From Marinobacter caseinilyticus (lineage in GTDB: Bacteria; Pseudomonadota; Gammaproteobacteria; Pseudomonadales; Oleiphilaceae): 64,000 bases of DNA. The position numbers and the translations under genes are program-made. The notes under the pieces are model-generated. The model did no database searches, had not been told where the DNA came from, and was given only the letters and a program-made list of their open reading frames with translations. Positions 46,662 through 57,005 of the stretch are shown here, piece by piece; within the stretch, counting starts at the first letter, position 1, and each line of letters begins with the position of its first letter. The stretch spans positions 266,946-330,945 of the forward strand of contig NZ_WUQJ01000004.1 of NCBI RefSeq assembly GCF_011074955.1, read 5' to 3'.

Positions 46662-47347
46662 AGCTGACCGAGTTGTTCGACGGCCAGTGGCCGAGGACCG
46701 CGCTGTTTGACCTGGACGGCACACTGGTGGACAGTGCTCCGGACCTGTCCGCTGCCACGGACCAAATGCTGCGCACGCTGGGTCGCAACCCGGCGGGTGA
46801 AGCGCGCGTCCGGGAGTGGGTTGGCAACGGCGCCAGTGTTCTGGTGAGGCGAGCACTGGCGGGTCAGTTTGATCACAGCCAGGACCGCGAAACCGATGAC
46901 ATTACCTTTCAACAGGCGCTCGATCTTTTCTTTACCGCCTACGCAAGTCTTAACGGCCGGCGGGCCACTGTTTACGAAGGCGTGGAAGATTTTCTCGCGG
47001 CGTTGAGTGAGCAAGGCTGCAAACTGGCCGTTGTCACCAACAAACCGCAGGTGTTTGCCGGACCGCTACTGGAAATGATGGGGCTCGATCACTGGTTTGA
47101 CTTGGCCATTGGCGGTGACACGCTGCCACTGAAAAAACCCGACCCAACACCACTGCTCCACGCCATCCAGACCCTGAAGGGCGACCCCGAGTCCACGCTG
47201 ATGGTGGGTGACTCGGTGAATGATATCGCGGCGGCCCACAGCGCCAAGCTGCGAGTCGTCGCCGTTCGTTATGGCTACACTTATGGTACGCCGGTCGATG
47301 ACCTGGGCGCCGATTTTGTAGTTGATTCACTGGCGGAGCTTTTGTAA
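46658..47347 (+). CDS. gph: Phosphoglycolate phosphatase
   Basis: 229 residues of the HAD superfamily. Nucleophile and acid in [13 protein letters not shown], motif II VVTNKP, motif III Lys and motif [14 protein letters not shown] are intact. It dephosphorylates 2-phosphoglycolate from DNA repair and photorespiration-like damage. It ends 48 nt before the Trp leader peptide. Confidence 0.94.
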   Translation: MKLTELFDGQWPRTALFDLDGTLVDSAPDLSAATDQMLRTLGRNPAGEARVREWVGNGASVLVRRALAGQFDHSQDRETDDITFQQALDLFFTAYASLNGRRATVYEGVEDFLAALSEQGCKLAVVTNKPQVFAGPLLEMMGLDHWFDLAIGGDTLPLKKPDPTPLLHAIQTLKGDPESTLMVGDSVNDIAAAHSAKLRVVAVRYGYTYGTPVDDLGADFVVDSLAELL

Positions 47348-47395
47348 CCTCATGGGTGTTTCTTTTCACTTTTATGCTTTTGGGAGATTCCTGCC

Positions 47396-47476
47396 GTGCA
47401 GGGACTGAATCTGACTGCAGCGCGAGGCGTTCTCACCACTCGTGCAACCCGATGGTGGCGATGGCGAACCGGCTGA
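47396..47476 (+). CDS. trpE leader peptide (Trp-rich)
   Basis: A 26-codon ORF, GTG at 47396 to TGA at 47474-47476, with GGGAG 9 nt upstream. It ends in ...TRWWRWRTG, so three of the last seven codons are Trp. Attenuation of trpE is known in Pseudomonas putida. A 5-bp hairpin GGCTG/CAGCC follows directly (47471-47484), then CTGTCT/AGACAG (47495-47519), but I find no GC-rich stem with a T run before trpE, so the termination mechanism is unclear. Confidence 0.65.
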   Translation: MQGLNLTAARGVLTTRATRWWRWRTG

Positions 47477-47602
47477 TTCCAGCCTGGCGGCGATCTGTCT
47501 GAACGTTTTCGCAAGACAGCACCCGTCACACATCCGGCCACACGCATCGTCTCAAAGACCCAACCGGGGCGAGACCCGCAGATCAGATTCAGGAACAGCA
47601 GC

Positions 47603-49090
47603 ATGACACCCGAGCAATTCGACTCTTTGACCGCGGCTGGCTACAGCCGAATTCCCGTCTATCGCGAAGTTCTGGCGGACCTGGACACCCCACTCAGCAC
47701 GTACCTGAAACTGGCCAACGCGCCCTACACCTATCTGCTGGAGTCGGTTCAGGGCGGCGAGAAGTGGGGGCGCTACTCCATCATCGGCCTGCCTTGCCGG
47801 GAAGTGCTGCGCGTTAATGGTCATGACGTCACCATTTCCCGCGACGGCAAGGTGGTGGAAGAAACCCACAGCGACGACCCGCTGGCATTCGTGGAAGCCT
47901 ACCAGCAGCGTTTTCACGCCCCGGACCTGGCGGAATTGCCGAGGTTTAACGGCGGCCTGGTGGGGTATTTTGGCTACGACACCGTACGGTTTATCGAGAA
48001 GCGCCTGACGGACACCTGTCCACCGGACAAAATTGGCACCCCCGACATCCTGCTCATGGTCTCGGACGATCTGGTGGTGTTTGACAATCTGCGCGGGCGC
48101 CTGCACCTGATCGTACACGTCGACCCAGCGTCTGAAGACGCCTTCAACACGGCCCAGGCCCGGCTTGATGAGCTCGAGGCCCGGTTGCACCGCCAGGTCG
48201 CCGACGCCCCGGTGACGCCGGAACACTTGCGTGGCGCCGAGGTCGACGAAGCCGATTTCGTCTCCGGTTTTAACCAGGAGAAGTTTGAAGCCGCCGTCGG
48301 CAAAATCAAAGATTACGTGCTCGATGGCGATGTCATGCAAACGGTGATTTCCCAGCGCATGTCGATTCCGTTCGAGGCCCCGCCGCTGAATCTTTACCGA
48401 TCACTGCGGGTGCTGAACCCATCGCCCTATATGTACTTCCTCGACCTGGGGGATTTTCAGATCGTCGGCTCCTCGCCGGAAATTCTGGCCCGGGTGGAGG
48501 ACAAGGAAGTTACCGTTCGGCCCATTGCCGGCACCCGCAAACGGGGCGCCACCGATGCCGAAGACAGGGCACTTGAAGCTGAACTGCTGGCCGACCCCAA
48601 GGAAATCGCCGAACACCTGATGCTGATTGACCTGGGCCGTAACGATGCCGGCCGGGTCTCCGAAACCGGCACCGTCAAGCTGACCGACAAGATGATCGTC
48701 GAGCGTTACTCCCACGTTATGCACATTGTTTCCAACGTAACCGGGCGGCTGCGTGAAGGCATGTCGTGCCTGGATGTTCTGCGCGCGACCCTGCCGGCCG
48801 GCACCCTCAGCGGGGCCCCAAAAATTCGCGCGATGGAAATCATCGACGAGCTAGAGCCCGTCAAACGGGGCGTCTACGGCGGCGCGGTGGGTTACCTGTC
48901 GTTCAATGGCAATATGGATACCGCGATCGCCATTCGCACCGCTGTGATCAAGGACAACACGCTGCACATTCAGGCCGGCGCCGGCGTGGTGGCGGACTCG
49001 ATTCCGAAGCTGGAGTGGAAGGAAACCATGAACAAGGGCCGCGCCATTTTCCGCGCGGTGGCCATGACCCTGAACGATTTCGACCACTGA
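47603..49090 (+). CDS. trpE: Anthranilate synthase component I
   Basis: 495 residues. The chorismate-binding C-terminal half shows [20 protein letters not shown] and [10 protein letters not shown]. The N-terminal feedback site with LLES(V) near residue 50 is present. With TrpG it makes anthranilate from chorismate and glutamine, committing to tryptophan. AGGA lies about 9 nt upstream. The leader peptide upstream points to Trp-dependent control. Confidence 0.96.
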   Translation: MTPEQFDSLTAAGYSRIPVYREVLADLDTPLSTYLKLANAPYTYLLESVQGGEKWGRYSIIGLPCREVLRVNGHDVTISRDGKVVEETHSDDPLAFVEAYQQRFHAPDLAELPRFNGGLVGYFGYDTVRFIEKRLTDTCPPDKIGTPDILLMVSDDLVVFDNLRGRLHLIVHVDPASEDAFNTAQARLDELEARLHRQVADAPVTPEHLRGAEVDEADFVSGFNQEKFEAAVGKIKDYVLDGDVMQTVISQRMSIPFEAPPLNLYRSLRVLNPSPYMYFLDLGDFQIVGSSPEILARVEDKEVTVRPIAGTRKRGATDAEDRALEAELLADPKEIAEHLMLIDLGRNDAGRVSETGTVKLTDKMIVERYSHVMHIVSNVTGRLREGMSCLDVLRATLPAGTLSGAPKIRAMEIIDELEPVKRGVYGGAVGYLSFNGNMDTAIAIRTAVIKDNTLHIQAGAGVVADSIPKLEWKETMNKGRAIFRAVAMTLNDFDH

Positions 49091-49105
49091 GGCGAGGAGA
49101 CGATT

Positions 49106-49690
49106 ATGTTGCTGATGATAGACAATTACGACTCCTTCACCTACAACGTGGTGCAGTACCTGGCAGAGCTAGGCGCGGACGTCAGGGTGTTCCGCAACGA
49201 TGAGATTACCGTGGCCGAGATCGAGGCCATGCAGCCGGAGCGGCTGGTGATCTCGCCGGGACCCTGCACCCCCAATGAGGCGGGTGTCTCCATGGAGGTC
49301 ATTCGCCATTTTGCCGGTAAGCTGCCAATCCTCGGTGTGTGCCTGGGCCACCAAGCCATTGGGCAGGTGTACGGGGGCGACATCATTCGGGCCGGCAAAG
49401 TCATGCACGGCAAGGTATCCCCGGTCTACCATACTGACCAGGGCGTCTTTCGGGGCCTGAACAACCCGCTAAGGGCCACTCGCTACCACAGCCTGGTGAT
49501 CGACAAAACCACGCTGCCGGATTGCCTGGAAGTGACAGCCTGGACTCGGAACGACGATGAATCAGTGGAGGAAATCATGGGCGTGCGGCACAAATCCTTG
49601 CCCATTGAGGGTGTTCAGTTCCATCCTGAATCTATAATGACGGATCAGGGCCATGAACTGCTCCGCAACTTCCTCACCCTCACCCTGTAA
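49106..49690 (+). CDS. trpG: Anthranilate synthase component II (glutamine amidotransferase)
   Basis: 194 residues, class I amidotransferase. Catalytic Cys in [10 protein letters not shown] and His-Glu in QFHPESIM are intact. It supplies ammonia to TrpE and is an isolated amidotransferase, not fused to trpD. It begins 15 nt after trpE with GAGGAG upstream. Confidence 0.95.
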   Translation: MLLMIDNYDSFTYNVVQYLAELGADVRVFRNDEITVAEIEAMQPERLVISPGPCTPNEAGVSMEVIRHFAGKLPILGVCLGHQAIGQVYGGDIIRAGKVMHGKVSPVYHTDQGVFRGLNNPLRATRYHSLVIDKTTLPDCLEVTAWTRNDDESVEEIMGVRHKSLPIEGVQFHPESIMTDQGHELLRNFLTLTL

Positions 49691-49703
49691 GAGAGACGAG
49701 CCC

Positions 49704-50735
49704 ATGGATATGAAAGAAGCTCTGAACCGTGTCGCCTCGAACCTGGATCTGTCCCGGGACGAGATGAAGCAGGTTATGCGCATCGTGATGAACGGAGAAG
49801 CCACTGACGCCCAGATCGGCGCATTGTTAATGGGGCTTCGCCTGAAAAGTGAAACCATCGACGAGATCACCGGCGCCACGGAAGTCATGCGTGAATTGGC
49901 GACGGCGGTCAGCATCAGCGCCGAACCGATGGTCGACATTGTCGGCACCGGGGGCGACGGCGCCAACTTGTTCAATGTGTCCTCGGCCGCCTCGTTTGTG
50001 GTGGCCGCCGCCGGCGGCTTTGTCGCCAAGCATGGCAATCGGGCCGTGTCCTCCAAGAGCGGCAGCGCCGACCTGCTGGAGAAAGCCGGTATCAACCTGA
50101 ACATGAAACCGGAACAGGTCGCCCGCTGCGTGGAGCAGATCGGCGTCGGCTTCATGTTTGCACCCGCGCACCATGGCGCCATGAAACATGCCATCGGGCC
50201 ACGCAAAGAGCTTGGCATCCGCACTATTTTCAATATCCTGGGCCCGATGACCAACCCCGCCGGCGTCAAGCGCCAGCTTATTGGCGTGTTCAGCCGGGAA
50301 CTATGCCGGCCAATGGCCGAAGTACTGCAAAAACTTGGTAGCGAACACATCATGGTGGTGCACTCCCGGGACGGACTGGACGAAATCAGTCTGGCCAGCG
50401 CCACCTATGTCGCTGAGCTGAAGGACGGCGTCATTCGCGAGTATGAGATCACCCCTGAGGAAATGGGCATCGACAGCCAGTCCCTGGTGGGACTCAGCGT
50501 TGAGACGTCGGAGGACTCCCTGCGGCTGATTCACGCCGCGTTTGGCCGCGGCCATGACGCAATGGCCGAGAAGGCCCGCGACATGATCGCCCTTAACGCC
50601 GGCGCCGCCATCTACGTGGCCGGGCTGGCCAACACCCTCAAGTTTGGCGTCGACATGGCGCTGGACGCGCTGGGCAGTGGCCTGGCGGCCGGAAAAATGT
50701 CCGAATTGGCCGATTTTTCACACTGTTTCGACTGA
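49704..50735 (+). CDS. trpD: Anthranilate phosphoribosyltransferase
   Basis: 343 residues from the ATG at 49704, with the first Met repeated two codons later (MDMKEAL). PRPP-binding [14 protein letters not shown] and KHGNRAVSS are clear. It joins anthranilate to PRPP. It follows trpG by 13 nt. Confidence 0.95.
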   Translation: MDMKEALNRVASNLDLSRDEMKQVMRIVMNGEATDAQIGALLMGLRLKSETIDEITGATEVMRELATAVSISAEPMVDIVGTGGDGANLFNVSSAASFVVAAAGGFVAKHGNRAVSSKSGSADLLEKAGINLNMKPEQVARCVEQIGVGFMFAPAHHGAMKHAIGPRKELGIRTIFNILGPMTNPAGVKRQLIGVFSRELCRPMAEVLQKLGSEHIMVVHSRDGLDEISLASATYVAELKDGVIREYEITPEEMGIDSQSLVGLSVETSEDSLRLIHAAFGRGHDAMAEKARDMIALNAGAAIYVAGLANTLKFGVDMALDALGSGLAAGKMSELADFSHCFD

Positions 50736-50773
50736 GTTACTGACCCTTTTATCGACTTAAGCGGCTGACTGCG

Positions 50774-51586
50774 ATGACCACTCAACACCCCGACAAGACC
50801 CCCACCATTCTGCGCAAGATCGTGGCGCGTAAATGGGACGAAATCGACAGCCGCAGACGACTTGCCTCGCAGGCCGACCTGAAAGCCCGCGCCGGTGACC
50901 AGCCGCCCGCGCGCGGCTTCGCCGCCGCTATGGGCCAGCGCATGGCACAGCAGCAACCGGCGGTGATCGCGGAAATTAAAAAGGCTTCGCCCAGTAAGGG
51001 CGTCCTGCGCGACCCGTTCGACCCGACCGCCATCGCGGAAAGCTACGCCCGGGGCGGCGCCACGTGCCTGTCGGTGCTGACCGACAGGGACTTTTTCCAG
51101 GGCCACGAAGACTATCTGGTAGCCGCCCGGGACGCCTGCTCCCTGCCTGTGATCCGCAAGGATTTCATGGTCTCGCCGTACCAGGTGTATGAGAGTCGTG
51201 CCATCAATGCTGACTGCATCCTGCTGATCGCCGCCTGCCTGACCAGGGATCAGATGCAGGAGCTCGAAGGCATTGCCTCGGAGATTGGTCTGGACGTGCT
51301 GGTCGAGGTTCACAATGGCGAAGAGCTGGATGATGCCCTGACCCTTAAAACCCCGCTGGTCGGCATCAACAATCGCAACCTGCACACTTTTGACGTGTCG
51401 TTGCAGACCACGCTTGAACTCCACGGCCGGGTTCCAGGCGACCGGCTGACCATCACCGAAAGTGGCATCCTGACTCAGGACGACGTCATGACCATGACCG
51501 ACCAGGGCATCTACGGGTTTCTGGTGGGTGAATCCTTCATGCGGGCCGACGATCCTGGCAGCAAACTGCAAGCGCTGTTCTTCTGA
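50774..51586 (+). CDS. trpC: Indole-3-glycerol-phosphate synthase
   Basis: 270 residues, TIM barrel. [13 protein letters not shown] (Lys general acid/base), CLSVLTD and the phosphate-binding ITESGI are visible. It is stand-alone TrpC, not fused to TrpF, as in Pseudomonas. It closes the trpEGDC set; trpF, trpB and trpA are not in the window. Confidence 0.95.
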   Translation: MTTQHPDKTPTILRKIVARKWDEIDSRRRLASQADLKARAGDQPPARGFAAAMGQRMAQQQPAVIAEIKKASPSKGVLRDPFDPTAIAESYARGGATCLSVLTDRDFFQGHEDYLVAARDACSLPVIRKDFMVSPYQVYESRAINADCILLIAACLTRDQMQELEGIASEIGLDVLVEVHNGEELDDALTLKTPLVGINNRNLHTFDVSLQTTLELHGRVPGDRLTITESGILTQDDVMTMTDQGIYGFLVGESFMRADDPGSKLQALFF

Positions 51587-51742
51587 GCCGGAACGGTCGG
51601 TGACACGGATTGTTCTGGTCATATGTGGTGCACGTTCACATACTTGCAATGTTTAACTATTGTTTACGGATCGCCTCTTACTTTAACCATCGCGGTCGTT
51701 ATACTCGGCGGGTTACATCTGACTTAATCTGTTTGGAACCCC

Positions 51743-52510
51743 ATGAACCCGATTCCCCGTCTGATCGCCATTCTTTGTGTAGCAGTGTTTGCGCCCCTGC
51801 TCAGCGCCCAGACGTTTCAATTCCGAACGCTCAAAAACCCCCCACTCGAATTCACCCGCAACGGCGAGGTTGTGGGTATTGCTGTCGACCTTACCCGTGA
51901 GGCGGTCAGGCGGACTGGACACACTGCCGAGTTCGAAATCCGACCTTGGAAGCGGGTGCTTTACGAAGTTGCCAAAGGCGATGCCGACGGAGCGCTTAAT
52001 GCAGGACGTTCGGACGAGCGCGAGATCTGGGGGCTCTATCCGGACGAAGTGCTGATCGACGAGACCTACGTGCTGTTCTCCTCCCAACCCATGGCTTTGC
52101 CAGAAGACCTGGCCGGTGTTGAGAAGCTGTCACTGGGCAACCAGCTTGGGTATTTCTACGGTGAAAAATTCCACAATCAAGTCACTACCGAGCGGTTCAA
52201 ATCCGTTGAAACCACACTCACTATTGAAAAAAATCTTGAGAAGCTGGTGGCCCATCGCACTGACCTGTTCATTGGAGACCTGTTGCCTACCCTGTATTAC
52301 GTAGACCAACTGGGCCTGGACAACCGCGTTCACGTGGTCAGGCGCGAAGGCAGTCAACAGCCGTTGGTGGTGTCGGTATCGCCTACCTATGTCGCTTTTT
52401 CCCGCAAGACCGTCGACCCCCAGTACGTGGAGACATTCGGTGCCGCCCTTCGGGCGATGAAGCAGGACGGCACTTACGACCGTATCGTCGACGCTTACAT
52501 CAAGCGTTAA
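51743..52510 (+). CDS. Orphan periplasmic solute-binding protein
   Basis: 255 residues with a signal peptide (cut near LLSA-QT, ~22). SBP_bac_3-type fold: LEFTRNGEVVGIAVDLTREAV, second lobe LGNQLGYFYGEKF and RTDLFIGDLLPTLYYV. It resembles the other small orphan binding proteins here. No transporter genes adjoin; the 150-nt gap from trpC probably holds its own promoter. Ligand unknown. Confidence 0.82.
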   Translation: MNPIPRLIAILCVAVFAPLLSAQTFQFRTLKNPPLEFTRNGEVVGIAVDLTREAVRRTGHTAEFEIRPWKRVLYEVAKGDADGALNAGRSDEREIWGLYPDEVLIDETYVLFSSQPMALPEDLAGVEKLSLGNQLGYFYGEKFHNQVTTERFKSVETTLTIEKNLEKLVAHRTDLFIGDLLPTLYYVDQLGLDNRVHVVRREGSQQPLVVSVSPTYVAFSRKTVDPQYVETFGAALRAMKQDGTYDRIVDAYIKR

Positions 52511-52570
52511 AGGCAGCCCTCAAGCAGTTACCCCGCCGCCCGTGGCTGGTTGCGCGGTCTCTCACCACCG

Positions 52571-53236
52571 CTAACGGGTCACCATCGTCTGGGCATGCTT
52601 TACCAGTTCGCCAGGGTCCTGGATGCGTTCCGGTTTGCGGATACCACTCTGGCAACCGGGCCTTGCATACAACGCCGCCAGCCAGCGGTCGAGGTGCGTC
52701 AAACCCTCTACCGAAACGCCAGACCAGCGGTGGGTGCGCACCCAACACCAGTTGGCGAAATCGGCAATGGTGATCTCATCCCCGGCAAGGTAAGGCGACT
52801 CCGCAAGCCGGCAATCGAGTACTTCAAACAGCCGACGACACTCCTTTTGATAACGGTCAATCGCCGGCTGAATGGTCTCCGGAAAATAACGATAGAACAC
52901 ATTTGCCTGCCCCATCATGGGCCCAACGCCTCCCATCTGGAACATTAACCATTGCAGGACCCGGGAGCGTACGTGCGAGTCAGCCGGATAAAACTGGCCA
53001 TATTTCTCGGCCAGATAGATCATGATGGCGCCGGATTCGAAAACCACAAAATCGTCGTTATCCCGATCCACGATCACCGGAATCCGGCCGTTGGGGTTCA
53101 GCTCCAGAAACTCGGGCGTTTTCTGAGCACTTTTTGACAGGTCGACGGGAATCAGATTGTACTCCACGCCCATCTCGTCCAGTGCGACGGTAACCTTGTG
53201 GCCGTTCGGCGTCGGTGAGGTATACACATCCATCAT
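52571..53236 (-). CDS. Glutathione-transferase-fold protein (YfcG/nu-class-like)
   Basis: 221 residues starting at one of two adjacent ATGs (53236, 53233) with GGAG 7 nt upstream. The N-terminal thioredoxin-like domain opens [13 protein letters not shown], the YfcG/YghU pattern, and continues with [11 protein letters not shown] and [10 protein letters not shown]. Homologues reduce disulfides or hydroperoxides using glutathione. It follows a second GST gene by 25 nt, so the two form an operon. Confidence 0.86.
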   Translation of the reverse strand: MMDVYTSPTPNGHKVTVALDEMGVEYNLIPVDLSKSAQKTPEFLELNPNGRIPVIVDRDNDDFVVFESGAIMIYLAEKYGQFYPADSHVRSRVLQWLMFQMGGVGPMMGQANVFYRYFPETIQPAIDRYQKECRRLFEVLDCRLAESPYLAGDEITIADFANWCWVRTHRWSGVSVEGLTHLDRWLAALYARPGCQSGIRKPERIQDPGELVKHAQTMVTR

Positions 53237-53261
53237 AACAACACTCCAATTGAGGCGGACC

Positions 53262-53876
53262 TCAGACTTGCGCGGACGGACGTGCCTTGACACGTTCGTA
53301 CCAGGCTTTCAAATGGGTTTGCTCAGGCTGAATCCGGATATTATTCACCTTGTTGAAATCGATAGTAGTGAACGCATTAATGTCCGCCGCGGTGAACTCG
53401 TCGCCACAAATAAACGTGTTGCGTTCCAGGTGCGCATTCAGGAAATGGAAAAATTTTTCGACCGTGGCACGGCACTCCTCGCCCCACTCTTTGATGGGAT
53501 TCATCCGGTCCTTGAAGTAACCGCTGGTGTGCTGGAAACACATGCCGGTTGGCATAAAGAAGTAAAATTCGATCCAACGTATCCACTGCTCGGTTTGGGC
53601 CTTGTCGAGGGCGCCGCTACCCAGCAATGGACGCTCGGGATAAGCCTCTTCGAAATAACGGCAGATGGCCATGGTTTCCGAAATACAGGTACCGTCGTCC
53701 AATTCCATCACGGGCACTTTTTTCATCGGATTGCGGGCGGCGTATTCCGGGGTCAGATTTTCCCCTTTCAACAAATCAACCTGAATAAATTCAGCCTTTT
53801 CCAAAAGGCCTTTTTCCGCCATAAACATGCGAACCCGGCGGGGATTGGGGGCGGTTTTGGTCTCATAAATCTTCAT
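53262..53876 (-). CDS. Glutathione S-transferase family protein
   Basis: 204 residues. N-terminal thioredoxin domain with [17 protein letters not shown], the cis-Pro segment [10 protein letters not shown] and [12 protein letters not shown], then the all-helical C-terminal domain with the [17 protein letters not shown] capping box. The active-site residue appears to be Ser/Asn-like rather than Tyr or Cys. Substrate unknown. First gene of a GST pair. Confidence 0.88.
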   Translation of the reverse strand: MKIYETKTAPNPRRVRMFMAEKGLLEKAEFIQVDLLKGENLTPEYAARNPMKKVPVMELDDGTCISETMAICRYFEEAYPERPLLGSGALDKAQTEQWIRWIEFYFFMPTGMCFQHTSGYFKDRMNPIKEWGEECRATVEKFFHFLNAHLERNTFICGDEFTAADINAFTTIDFNKVNNIRIQPEQTHLKAWYERVKARPSAQV

Positions 53877-54088
53877 GGTTACAACCTCTTTATTGTTAGG
53901 GTACTCACGAACGCTCCAGTGCCAAGCGTCTCGTCAGATCAGGTTAGCTCGGCGAGCAACTGAACCACTGAGAACCTTGAGGGCAAGGCACGGTGCCAAG
54001 GCCTCAGCGTCACGCAGCAAATCAGCCAATTAACCAGACGAGACACTAAAGACTGCCGACAGCACGGGCGACCGTCAAGTCCAGCGCC

Positions 54089-54823
54089 CTAACCCTTGAG
54101 ATATTCAGTGATCCGCTCAACAACCCAGGCGGGATCATCCAGCGGCAAATCGTGTCCGGCCTCGGCGTGAACCCGCAGCACCCACTGCCAACGGCGCTCG
54201 AGTGTTCGACTGCAACGCCAATCCACAATACGGTCGCCCAGGCTGGCGAGCAACAAGGCATCCGGCAATGGGCGTTGCTTCGCAGGCCTGAAGCGAATGG
54301 CCGCCACCAGTTGCCGCAGCGCCGTCGTCAGACTGACGGGTCGCTGTCGCTGGATGCTATACCAAGCTTTTTTGGTCGCTATCGTAGCCGTTTTGTTCGA
54401 GGTCAGGTTGAGGATACCCACTTCCCGGTGAAAAACATCGTGATGGGCGATCAGGCGAAGCAAACGGGGCAAGGCCGTCGGTTTCATCCGTCGCCAGGGC
54501 GGACTGAAGCCACTGCTGGTGTTGATAAGAACCAGCTGCTGTATCTCACCGCCGCGGGCATTCTGGGCCCAGTCGAGAGCCACCATGGCGCCCATGGACA
54601 AGGCAATGATTCCGTAAGGTCCGGGAATGTGCTCTACGTGACGCTGCACCTGGCGCCGAATTCCGGCGATCGTCGACGGACTCCGCTCCTTGTAGTGCAC
54701 ACCCGTGCCTGGCAGGTCAACGGGATGAAAGCAGTGTTCCGGCAACGCGTCGGCAAGCCTGTCACACAGATTCCCCCAATGTGTCTGTTCGCGGGTCAGA
54801 CCCCTTAGCAGAATCCAATGCAT
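54089..54823 (-). CDS. Alpha/beta-hydrolase family protein
   Basis: 244 residues. Nucleophile elbow ALSMGAMVALDW (Ser about residue 97), the oxyanion LRGLTREQ region, a late Asp and the C-terminal AGHDLPLDDP His complete a likely triad. Related proteins include lipases and BioH-type esterases. It starts 3 nt after the M14 gene's stop, so the two are co-transcribed. Substrate unknown. Confidence 0.82.
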   Translation of the reverse strand: MHWILLRGLTREQTHWGNLCDRLADALPEHCFHPVDLPGTGVHYKERSPSTIAGIRRQVQRHVEHIPGPYGIIALSMGAMVALDWAQNARGGEIQQLVLINTSSGFSPPWRRMKPTALPRLLRLIAHHDVFHREVGILNLTSNKTATIATKKAWYSIQRQRPVSLTTALRQLVAAIRFRPAKQRPLPDALLLASLGDRIVDWRCSRTLERRWQWVLRVHAEAGHDLPLDDPAWVVERITEYLKG

Positions 54824-54825
54824 TC

Positions 54826-55926
54826 TCAGCCGTTCTCCCGATACCAGTGCATGATGGCCGCCTCTCTTAGCATGGACTCCTGGTCTGCGGCAGGCAACCA
54901 GCTTTCATGACTGGCAGCGGCGGCCATCAGAAAATCCATTAAGGCCAGGTGACTGCGTAAAACGCGCTGATGTCGGTGCGGCGCCAACGGATTGAACAGG
55001 CCCTTCAGACGCAGCAATTGACGAGGCCGTTTTTTGATCCAGCGCCACGACCCCATTTCCAGCGTCAGTGGAATAAAACTGCCACTGCCTGCGCGGTTCA
55101 CCTGTTTATAAAAGTGATCCCAGAGGTCACCGTGGGTCAGGTAGTGTCGTGACTGTGGCTCAAAGACATAGTTATGATCCGGGTAGGCTTGCTCCCAGAT
55201 AAGCTTTAACGCCATCACCGAGGCAATACGGCGCATGGGTCGGCGGCGGTAGGCATAGGGAAACCAGATCTGGTCCTGCCAACCAAATCCCGAGTGACAG
55301 TCCAGTGAGAGGCTGAACGGGCGGCCCGGCAGCAAATCCTGAATGACCGCTTCCAGAGCTCGATTTTCCGGCTCCATGCCCAGTTTCGGATCGCCAGTGT
55401 ACCAGGGCAACCGGGGCGACCAGCGTTGCCCCCCCAATAGAAAGGTGCTTTGGCCCTGGGCGGTCACCGGCGAATTTCGCATCAGATCGACACCGTTGGG
55501 ATTGCTGCGTTGATTCAGGTACATGCCACCCGGGTTCAGGATGGGCAACAGTGTAATGTGCACTTTCTCCAACAAAGTTTTCAGGTGGGCGTCCCAAGCC
55601 AACCGACAAAGCAGATTCCGCAGCCAGGTGATGACCACCTGGGCCCCAATGCGCTCCAGGCCATGCACGCCACCAACCAACATCACCACCGGCACGTCCG
55701 GTGAATCGCTGCCCACATCCACCCGATACACCGGCAGATTGATCTCTTTCAATGACACTCGCTCCACCACTTGGGTGCGGACGCCTTCAGGTGCCTCAGC
55801 CAACACCCGCTCCAGGTTCACCAGCTCCGGCAGGAACCCCCTCAGCAATCGGCGCTGACGGCCGTCCCGACCGGCTTGTTCCCGGGGAATGGCAGTGTGA
55901 GGCGTCAACGTTCGAAGTTCTGACAT
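54826..55926 (-). CDS. M14 family zinc metallocarboxypeptidase-like protein
   Basis: 366 residues from the ATG at 55926. Zinc ligands appear in GGVHGLERIGA (His, Glu) and the distal His in LDCHSGFGWQD. NPGGMYLNQRSNPNGVDLMRN matches the substrate-binding region, and the general-base Glu is in TLEMGSW. No signal peptide is seen, so it should be cytoplasmic. Members release C-terminal residues or act on gamma-D-glutamyl or succinylated substrates. It is the first gene of the pair with the hydrolase. Confidence 0.83.
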   Translation of the reverse strand: MSELRTLTPHTAIPREQAGRDGRQRRLLRGFLPELVNLERVLAEAPEGVRTQVVERVSLKEINLPVYRVDVGSDSPDVPVVMLVGGVHGLERIGAQVVITWLRNLLCRLAWDAHLKTLLEKVHITLLPILNPGGMYLNQRSNPNGVDLMRNSPVTAQGQSTFLLGGQRWSPRLPWYTGDPKLGMEPENRALEAVIQDLLPGRPFSLSLDCHSGFGWQDQIWFPYAYRRRPMRRIASVMALKLIWEQAYPDHNYVFEPQSRHYLTHGDLWDHFYKQVNRAGSGSFIPLTLEMGSWRWIKKRPRQLLRLKGLFNPLAPHRHQRVLRSHLALMDFLMAAAASHESWLPAADQESMLREAAIMHWYRENG

Positions 55927-56066
55927 AACAGGCACTCGTAGCAAAAGACCCTTAACGCTAGCGTAAAAGTACTACCGTTTTTTGACAGCTGCGGCCCGAT
56001 AATGCCTTTGCATCCTCGCTTTGGACAATGATAATGGAGCCCTTTCAAAACACTGGAACGATAACC

Positions 56067-56804
56067 ATGAGCGACGTTCAACTGTACCAATTCGCCATTT
56101 CACACTTTTGCGAAAAAGTGCGCTGGGCGCTCGACTTCAAAGGCATTGATTACGAAGCCATCAACCTGCTGCCCGGCACCCATGTTAAAACCGTGCGTCA
56201 GCTGACGGGTAAGAGCTCGGTACCCGTATTGGTCCACCAGGGCCAGGCCATACAGGGCTCCGCCAACATCATAAATTATCTTGATGACACGTTCCCCGAA
56301 CACTCACTGACGCCTGAGGATCCGGCGCAGCGAGACGCTGCACTGGCCTGGGAAAAACGGCTTGATGAGGAGGCAGGCCCGGCCATTCGCTGTTATTGCT
56401 ATCACTATTTGCTGCAACGGCCAAAACTGGTTGTGCCGATGCTTACCGCACAGAAATCACTGGTGTACTACTGGCTCATACGACTGGGGTTCAGCAAGCT
56501 GGAAGACGGCATGCGGAACTATATGAAAATAAACGTGAAAACGGCCAGTCAGTCGCAGGTTGCCATGGAGAAAATATTGGCCGAGCTGGCAGCGGCCTAT
56601 GCCCAATCGGAGTATCTCGTGGGTGATCGGTTTTCTCGCGCGGACCTGGCGGCAGCGGCGCTGTTCTCCGCCCTGTTCCAACCCAAACAATACCCGGTAC
56701 CCTGGCCGGCACTGAACAAGGTACCGACTGAAATGCGCCAGTGGATTGAACAACAAGCGGCTCAGCTGGCGCCACTGGCCAAACTGTATGCCCGCTATCG
56801 CTAA
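56067..56804 (+). CDS. Glutathione-transferase-fold protein with Cys active site
   Basis: 245 residues from the ATG at 56067, with GGAA about 10 nt upstream. N-terminal thioredoxin domain begins LYQFAISHFCEKVRWALDFKG, a CxxxxR(W) variant, then SSVPVLVHQGQAIQGSANI. The C-terminal helical domain is longer than usual and contains an aromatic-rich YCYHYLL segment. The Cys suggests glutathione-linked redox chemistry. Monocistronic. Confidence 0.84.
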   Translation: MSDVQLYQFAISHFCEKVRWALDFKGIDYEAINLLPGTHVKTVRQLTGKSSVPVLVHQGQAIQGSANIINYLDDTFPEHSLTPEDPAQRDAALAWEKRLDEEAGPAIRCYCYHYLLQRPKLVVPMLTAQKSLVYYWLIRLGFSKLEDGMRNYMKINVKTASQSQVAMEKILAELAAAYAQSEYLVGDRFSRADLAAAALFSALFQPKQYPVPWPALNKVPTEMRQWIEQQAAQLAPLAKLYARYR

Positions 56805-57005
56805 ACAGCAGGCCATTGCCGTCAACCCCGTCTGGCGGGAACATCGGCAGCTTACGGCCGCACTAACATCCCGGTAGCGTCCTCCGTCAGTCCACACCCG
56901 TTCAAGCGCGTGTGGCAACGGCTGCTTTTTGTGCGATAAGTTTGTGTTGAGGTCTGCCTGCATGGACTACACTCACAAAACGGTGACCTATCGGAGACCA
57001 ATGGA

